Part shown: positions 5,652 to 6,272 of the stretch, piece by piece | Position numbering within the stretch: the first letter of the stretch is position 1 | How the letters are laid out: each line of letters opens with the position of its first letter | Source of the DNA: Chloroflexota bacterium | GTDB taxonomy: Bacteria; Chloroflexota; Dehalococcoidia; GIF9; AB-539-J10 | NCBI GenBank assembly: GCA_015222295.1 | Contig: JADFUZ010000116.1 | Span: 1 to 6,272, forward strand | Length of the DNA stretch: 6,272 bases | Reading direction: 5' to 3' | Notes under the pieces: model-generated | Told to the model about the DNA's origin: nothing | The model's input: only the letters and a program-made list of their open reading frames with translations | Databases searched by the model: none | Translations under genes and position numbers: made by a program

Positions 5652-5680
5652 AGTATACTATCGGCAGTTTCTAAGGTCAA
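5652..5680 (-). promoter_or_regulatory. Sigma-70 type promoter of dnaN
   Basis: On the minus strand the -35 TTGACC (5675-5680) and -10 TATACT (5652-5657) are separated by exactly 17 bases. Each hexamer matches the consensus at five of six positions. Transcription should begin near 5645, giving a short leader of about 25 bases that includes the Shine-Dalgarno. The -35 box lies 6 bases beyond the rdgB stop, so the promoter fills the 66-base gap and lets dnaN be expressed independently of rdgB. The TATACT stretch is also part of the self-complementary AGTATACT, but no clear operator is visible. Confidence 0.8.
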
Positions 5681-5686
5681 TATAGA

Positions 5687-6272
5687 TTAGGCAGAGAGTC
5701 GTTCCAATACTTCACGGGCCTTGCGGCTAGCCTGAGCGCGATGGCTGACCTGGTTTTTCACTTCAAAGGAGACCTCTGCCATAGTTTTGCCCATCTCAGG
5801 GAGGTAGAAAATTGGATCGTAACCAAAGCCATTTTCGCCTCTGGCTTCAAAAGCGATTGTGCCATGACATTCACCGTCACATAATTCTGACTGTCCTTCC
5901 GGCCTAACTATGGCGATAACACATCTGAAGTGGGCACCTCGCTTTTCCCAAGGAATGTCGGCAAGCTTAGCCAGGAGCATTCTCATCCTATCTGCGTCTG
6001 TGGCGTCTTTTCCGGCAAAGCGCGCTGAGTGGATTCCAGGCTCACCATCGAGAGCATCCACTTCAAGCCCTGAGTCATCAGCAATGGTGATAAGCCTAGT
6101 CAATCCGGCATAAGTGGCGGCTTTCAACTGAGCATTCTGTTCGTAACTGTTTCCAAGTTCACTGGCAACTTCGTTTATTCCTTGTTCAGCCAATGTGACT
6201 ATCTGATAGCCAAGATCGCCGAGCAAGAAGCGATATTCCCTGATTTTGCCCGAGTTGGTCGTAGCCAAGAGA
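5687..6272 (-). CDS. rdgB: RdgB/HAM1 family non-canonical purine NTP pyrophosphatase (5' partial)
   Basis: Hydrolyses dITP, XTP and similar damaged purine nucleoside triphosphates to the monophosphate and pyrophosphate, keeping them out of DNA and RNA. Numbering from the TTG at 6268, the motifs in order are TNSGK at 4-8 (nucleotide binding, usually TNN-GK), GNSYEQNAQLKA at 39-50, ADDSGLEVDAL at 63-73 with the metal/catalytic Asp pair at 64-65, GIHSARFAG at 78-86, GFGYDPIF at 147-154 and SHRAQA at 175-180 (usually SHRG-A). All key positions are present. The start is almost certainly outside the window: the codon before the TTG is CTC, giving LLATTNSGK, which fits the family's usual 'M-+-lLlATnN-GK'. 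The TTG is thus an internal Leu and only a few N-terminal residues are missing. It lies upstream of dnaN on the same strand with a 66-base gap, and both serve replication fidelity. Confidence 0.95.
   Translation of the reverse strand, partial: LLATTNSGKIREYRFLLGDLGYQIVTLAEQGINEVASELGNSYEQNAQLKAATYAGLTRLITIADDSGLEVDALDGEPGIHSARFAGKDATDADRMRMLLAKLADIPWEKRGAHFRCVIAIVRPEGQSELCDGECHGTIAFEARGENGFGYDPIFYLPEMGKTMAEVSFEVKNQVSHRAQASRKAREVLERLSA

Noticed and set aside
1..6272. CRISPR array, tRNA, insertion sequence or phage att site
   Set aside because: I saw no regularly spaced repeats, no tRNA-like cloverleaf, no transposase or integrase frame and no long terminal inverted or direct repeats.

Overview
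The window is ordinary bacterial chromosome, most likely from a free-living or metagenome-derived bacterium. Shine-Dalgarno sites are strong (AGGGAGG, AAAGGAGGT, GGAGG), the one clear promoter is of the sigma-70 type, and the coding is dense with overlapping starts and stops. DnaN is encoded beside an RdgB/Ham1 pyrophosphatase instead of in the usual dnaA-dnaN-recF order. That fact and the lipoprotein S9 peptidase would fit Chloroflexota (Dehalococcoidia-like), but this is a weak guess: no rRNA or other firm marker is present.

Layout. Two gene blocks face each other. The plus-strand block runs from 1 to 4274. It starts with the charged C-terminal tail of an unknown gene (1-75), whose stop overlaps by one base the start of a lipid-anchored S9 prolyl-oligopeptidase-type peptidase (75-2105). 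Next is a 212-base stretch holding what looks like the broken remnant of a second alpha/beta hydrolase (about 2154-2321). A tight three-gene unit follows: an ABC ATPase (2318-3259), an ABC-2 type six-helix permease (3256-4011) and an unrecognised 80-residue soluble protein (4032-4274). The minus-strand block runs leftward from the right edge: rdgB (5687 to beyond the window edge, 5' end missing), then dnaN (4487-5620) with its own well-formed promoter in the 66-base gap. The blocks converge on a 212-base non-coding gap (4275-4486) that holds several short hairpins but no convincing terminator.

How the genes work together. The peptidase should act outside the cytoplasmic membrane on peptides, and the ABC pair is probably an exporter or efflux system of unknown substrate with an orphan small protein as a possible accessory. 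The peptidase gene is much richer in G+C (68-73 percent in three 60-base blocks counted by hand) than the ABC unit and dnaN (42-50 percent in three blocks), so it may have a different history. The right block is housekeeping: RdgB removes non-canonical (d)NTPs and DnaN is the sliding clamp, so both serve replication fidelity.

I found no clearly new system. The points most worth a second look are the 80-residue orphan in the ABC unit, the hydrolase remnant joined to the ATPase gene by an ATGA overlap, the composition break at the peptidase gene, the calcium-loop-like insert in the peptidase, and the dnaN start and promoter. There are no tRNA or rRNA genes, CRISPR arrays, insertion sequences or recognisable att sites.
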